Source of the DNA: Edwardsiella ictaluri ATCC 33202
GTDB lineage: Bacteria > Pseudomonadota > Gammaproteobacteria > Enterobacterales > Enterobacteriaceae
Assembly (NCBI RefSeq): GCF_000264785.1
Contig: NZ_AFJI01000062.1
Span: 17,872-81,871 of the forward strand
Direction: 5' to 3'
Length of the DNA stretch: 64,000 nucleotides
Numbering within the stretch: the first letter of the stretch is position 1; each line of letters begins with the position of its first letter. The notes beneath the pieces were generated by a model. It was given only the letters and a program-made list of their open reading frames with translations. It searched no databases and had not been told where the DNA came from. Made by a program: the position numbers and the translations under genes. Shown here piece by piece: positions 61,666-64,000 of this stretch.

Positions 61666-62459
61666 GCGCGGCGGGCCAGCAGTTTTTTCAGGGCATGGGA
61701 GACCGCCACAAAGCCAAAGCTGGCGGTCACCATCGTCACCGAGCCAAACCCGGCGCTGCAGTCCATACGCTTCGGCCCCTCGGCAGTGCTACGCTGCGCG
61801 CAGACGCTGCCGTCCGGCTGCGGATAGACCAACGCCTCGCTGGAGAAGACACAGTCGATGCCCAGCTTTCCCCGGCTGTTCTTCACGATGCGGTGATCCA
61901 CCTTCAACCGTTCGCGCAGCTTGGCCGCCAGCGGATCCTGAATAGTCTTGGCCAGATCGGCCACCTCAATGCGCGTCGGATCGATCTGCCCCCCGGCGCC
62001 GCCGGTGGTCACCAGCGGGATCTTGTTGCGCCGACAGTGCGCCAGCAACGCCGCCTTGGGTCGTACGCTATCGATGGCATCGATCACATAGTCGAAGCGG
62101 CCATCGATCAGCGCGGCCACGTTATCCGGGGTAATAAAGTCATCCACGCAGGTCACCCGGCACTCGGGGTTAATCTCCCGGATCCGCGCGGCCAGTGCCT
62201 CGCCCTTAGGCTGCCCGACGGTGCTGCGCAGGGCCTGAATCTGCCGGTTGGTATTGGTCACGCAGACATCATCCATATCGATCAGCGTGAGGGTGCCAAT
62301 CCCGCTACGCGCCAGCGCCTCTACGGCCCAGGAGCCAACGCCGCCCAAGCCAATGACACAGAAGTGGGCGCCAGCGAACGCCTCTAGCGCCGGGCGGCCA
62401 TACAGGCGCGCAATCCCGCTGAAGCGTTGCCAATAGGCGTCAGAAAATGGTGCAGTCAT
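61644..62459 (-). CDS. tcdA: tRNA threonylcarbamoyladenosine dehydratase
   Basis: 271 residues (E. coli 268) from ATG at 62459. Forms cyclic t6A37 in ANN-decoding tRNAs, with CsdA-CsdE as sulfur partners. E1-like Rossmann loop IGLGGVGSW (36-44); [15 protein letters not shown] and [12 protein letters not shown] follow. Also known as csdL. Confidence 0.96.
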   Translation of the reverse strand: MTAPFSDAYWQRFSGIARLYGRPALEAFAGAHFCVIGLGGVGSWAVEALARSGIGTLTLIDMDDVCVTNTNRQIQALRSTVGQPKGEALAARIREINPECRVTCVDDFITPDNVAALIDGRFDYVIDAIDSVRPKAALLAHCRRNKIPLVTTGGAGGQIDPTRIEVADLAKTIQDPLAAKLRERLKVDHRIVKNSRGKLGIDCVFSSEALVYPQPDGSVCAQRSTAEGPKRMDCSAGFGSVTMVTASFGFVAVSHALKKLLARRAQRAASA

Positions 62460-62561
62460 GGGAGGTCCCCTATCAAGCGTGAAAACTGCCGGGCAGTATA
62501 GGGGATAGCGAGAAAAACAAAAGGGGCACGCATGCCCCTGGCGTTCCCTATCCCGCACGCC

Positions 62562-63713
62562 TCAGTTACGTACCAGTACCTGCCCACCGTCGTGACTGGC
62601 GCGCTGCGGGTGATAGGCGTTAAACAGCGGTGCACCGCTCTGTGGCGTTTTCAGCAGCCAGACCCGGCCATAGTGATTGTAGTAGCCAGCCCAGTGTCCG
62701 GCCTCCGGACCGATCCCCTGATAAATGTCGAAATGCTGCCCCTTGATGGCACCGCCCACGTCCAGCGCCACCATCAGGCGCATCTGGTAGCGCCCGGTAA
62801 ATTTTCCCTGCGGGCTGAGCTGCGGCACTTCGGCCAGCAGCACCGATCCTGCCGGGATCAGCGAGCGGTCCGACGCCACGGAGGCCTTGGCGATCAGCGG
62901 CACGCCGCTGGCACCTTTCACCGGCGCAAACTGCTCCGGCTTAAAGAAGACAAATGAGGGGTTCTGCTCCAGCAACTCACGCACCTCTGCACGGCTGTGA
63001 CCATCGGCCCACTGGCGGATCGCCTGCATCGACATATCCTCCCTGGCAACCTCACCGCGATCGATCAGCACCTTGCCGATACTGTGGTAGGCATGGCCAT
63101 TCTTACCGGCGTAGCCAAAGAAGGTCAGGGGCTGGCCGTCGCCAAAGTCGACGTAGCCGCTACCCTGTACCTCCATCATAAAGTTGTCCATCAGCGAGTT
63201 GCTGTAGGCAATCTCCAACCCGCGATTATCCAGGGCGCCATTGTAGATGGCTGAGCGTGCCGGCAGGCGGCCACGTTTATGCGGCATGCGGTACAACGGA
63301 TACCGAAACGCCCCCTGAGGCCGGGTACGCGCCTGTACCACCGGCGTGTAATACCCGGTAAACTGCACGTTGCCAAAGTTATCCACGCCCTCCATCTGGT
63401 AGGCGTTCAGGCCAAACTGTGCCAGCCTGCGGGTATCCGCCCCGGCCATCAGCCATTCGGTCACCGCCTCAAAATTACCGGCGTGACGGCCATACAGCGA
63501 CGGCGAAGCCTGACGGATGGCGTCCACCTGCTCCACGAAGTCCTTGCCGTTAACCGGCTTACCCTTGGCGTTTGGATGGTTAACCAGCTCCAACGGCTGG
63601 TTCAAAGCGCCATCTTTATACTGCTGACCGCGATCCGTCGGCCGGGAGGAACACCCGGCCATCAGCGCCACCAATAACCCACATACCGCGTATTTTTCCC
63701 AACGCCCTTTCAT
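62562..63713 (-). CDS. mltA: Membrane-bound lytic murein transglycosylase A
   Basis: 383 residues (E. coli 365) from ATG at 63713; a longer frame upstream crosses the tRNA promoter and is not plausible. Lipobox LMAGC with C21. MltA barrel domain (FTGYYTPVVQA, GSGYVDFGDGQPLTFFGYAGKNGHAYHSIGK read in parts) and 3D domain (ALDVGGAIKGQHFDIY), with Asp residues of the catalytic DxD type. Cleaves glycan strands at the outer membrane. Confidence 0.95.
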   Translation of the reverse strand: MKGRWEKYAVCGLLVALMAGCSSRPTDRGQQYKDGALNQPLELVNHPNAKGKPVNGKDFVEQVDAIRQASPSLYGRHAGNFEAVTEWLMAGADTRRLAQFGLNAYQMEGVDNFGNVQFTGYYTPVVQARTRPQGAFRYPLYRMPHKRGRLPARSAIYNGALDNRGLEIAYSNSLMDNFMMEVQGSGYVDFGDGQPLTFFGYAGKNGHAYHSIGKVLIDRGEVAREDMSMQAIRQWADGHSRAEVRELLEQNPSFVFFKPEQFAPVKGASGVPLIAKASVASDRSLIPAGSVLLAEVPQLSPQGKFTGRYQMRLMVALDVGGAIKGQHFDIYQGIGPEAGHWAGYYNHYGRVWLLKTPQSGAPLFNAYHPQRASHDGGQVLVRN

Positions 63714-63891
63714 CTCTCGCCTTTTTCTTTTGCACTCGATTACCACCGGCGAACCATAACAAACCCCTATTGCGAAAGGAATTAGAGCGAATAAAAAAAT
63801 CATCCACATCCATGCTGTGATTGAAATTAAAACAAAATGATGAATATTCGCGCGAACGCACTGCGGAACGGTGATGTTTGTCAAAAAAATC

Positions 63892-63919
63892 TTGCATCCC
63901 GTCAGATGGCGTGTATTAT
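63892..63919 (+). promoter_or_regulatory. Promoter of the initiator tRNA gene
   Basis: TTGCAT (63892-63897) and TATTAT (63914-63919) with 16-bp spacing, followed by a GC-rich CGCCCTC discriminator typical of stable-RNA promoters. Confidence 0.75.
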
Positions 63920-63933
63920 CCGCCCTCATCGGA

Positions 63934-64000
<67 letters not shown>

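Overview
The window is an enterobacterial chromosome segment, GC-rich apart from one AT-rich island and a few intergenic regions. Its proteins are close relatives of Escherichia coli proteins throughout. The gene order and divergence fit Edwardsiella or another Hafniaceae genus, but that assignment is an inference. Relative to the E. coli map it is a mosaic of three blocks: purL to yfhL (about 57 min), nlpE to the yaeH homologue (about 4 min, with a cad operon set into it), and yqcA to mltA plus an initiator tRNA (about 63 min).

Layout. 1-7.3 kb: purL (partial) with a PurR operator, mltF, tadA, a PspE-like rhodanese, a YiaY-type alcohol dehydrogenase, pgpC, and an RpiR-family regulator (yfhH) broken by several frameshifts. 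7.35-12.9 kb: a degenerate integrated element between two 165-bp imperfect direct repeats. Each repeat carries the promoter region and first 15 codons of the ferredoxin gene yfhL. Inside are an AT-rich iteron-like array, remnants of P2-type phage genes Q and L joined by an internal deletion, a HigBA-type toxin-antitoxin pair, a Doc toxin with a small partner, a ribbon-helix-helix gene, a dead IS5-family insertion sequence, and a tyrosine recombinase remnant cut by that insertion sequence. Intact yfhL follows the second repeat.

13-17.3 kb: nlpE, arfB, yaeQ, yaeP, rof, a cytochrome c and tilS. 17.4-24.7 kb: the acid-stress lysine decarboxylation locus cadC-cadB-cadA-dtpC. CadC senses acid and lysine, CadA consumes a proton to make cadaverine, CadB exchanges cadaverine for lysine, and DtpC imports peptides. 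24.8-45.2 kb: the envelope, lipid and information cluster on the minus strand (yaeR, accA, dnaE, rnhB, lpxB, lpxA, fabZ, lpxD, skp, bamA, rseP, cdsA, uppS, dxr, frr, pyrH, tsf, rpsB). 45.5-50.7 kb: map, glnD, dapD and a UPF0325 gene on the plus strand.

50.7-64 kb: yqcA, truC, yqcC, the CsrA-sequestering RNA CsrB, syd, queF, ppnN, xni, rlmM, ygdD, gcvA diverging from the small RNA gene gcvB, the sulfur-transfer pair csdA-csdE, tcdA, mltA, and a tRNA-fMet running off the end. Neither small RNA was anticipated from open reading frames. Both were recognised from conserved primary sequence, terminators and genomic position.

The accessory interest is concentrated in the 5.4-kb island at yfhL. Everything else is mainly core genome, with lineage-specific differences in placement (cad locus, cytochrome c, rhodanese and yiaY).
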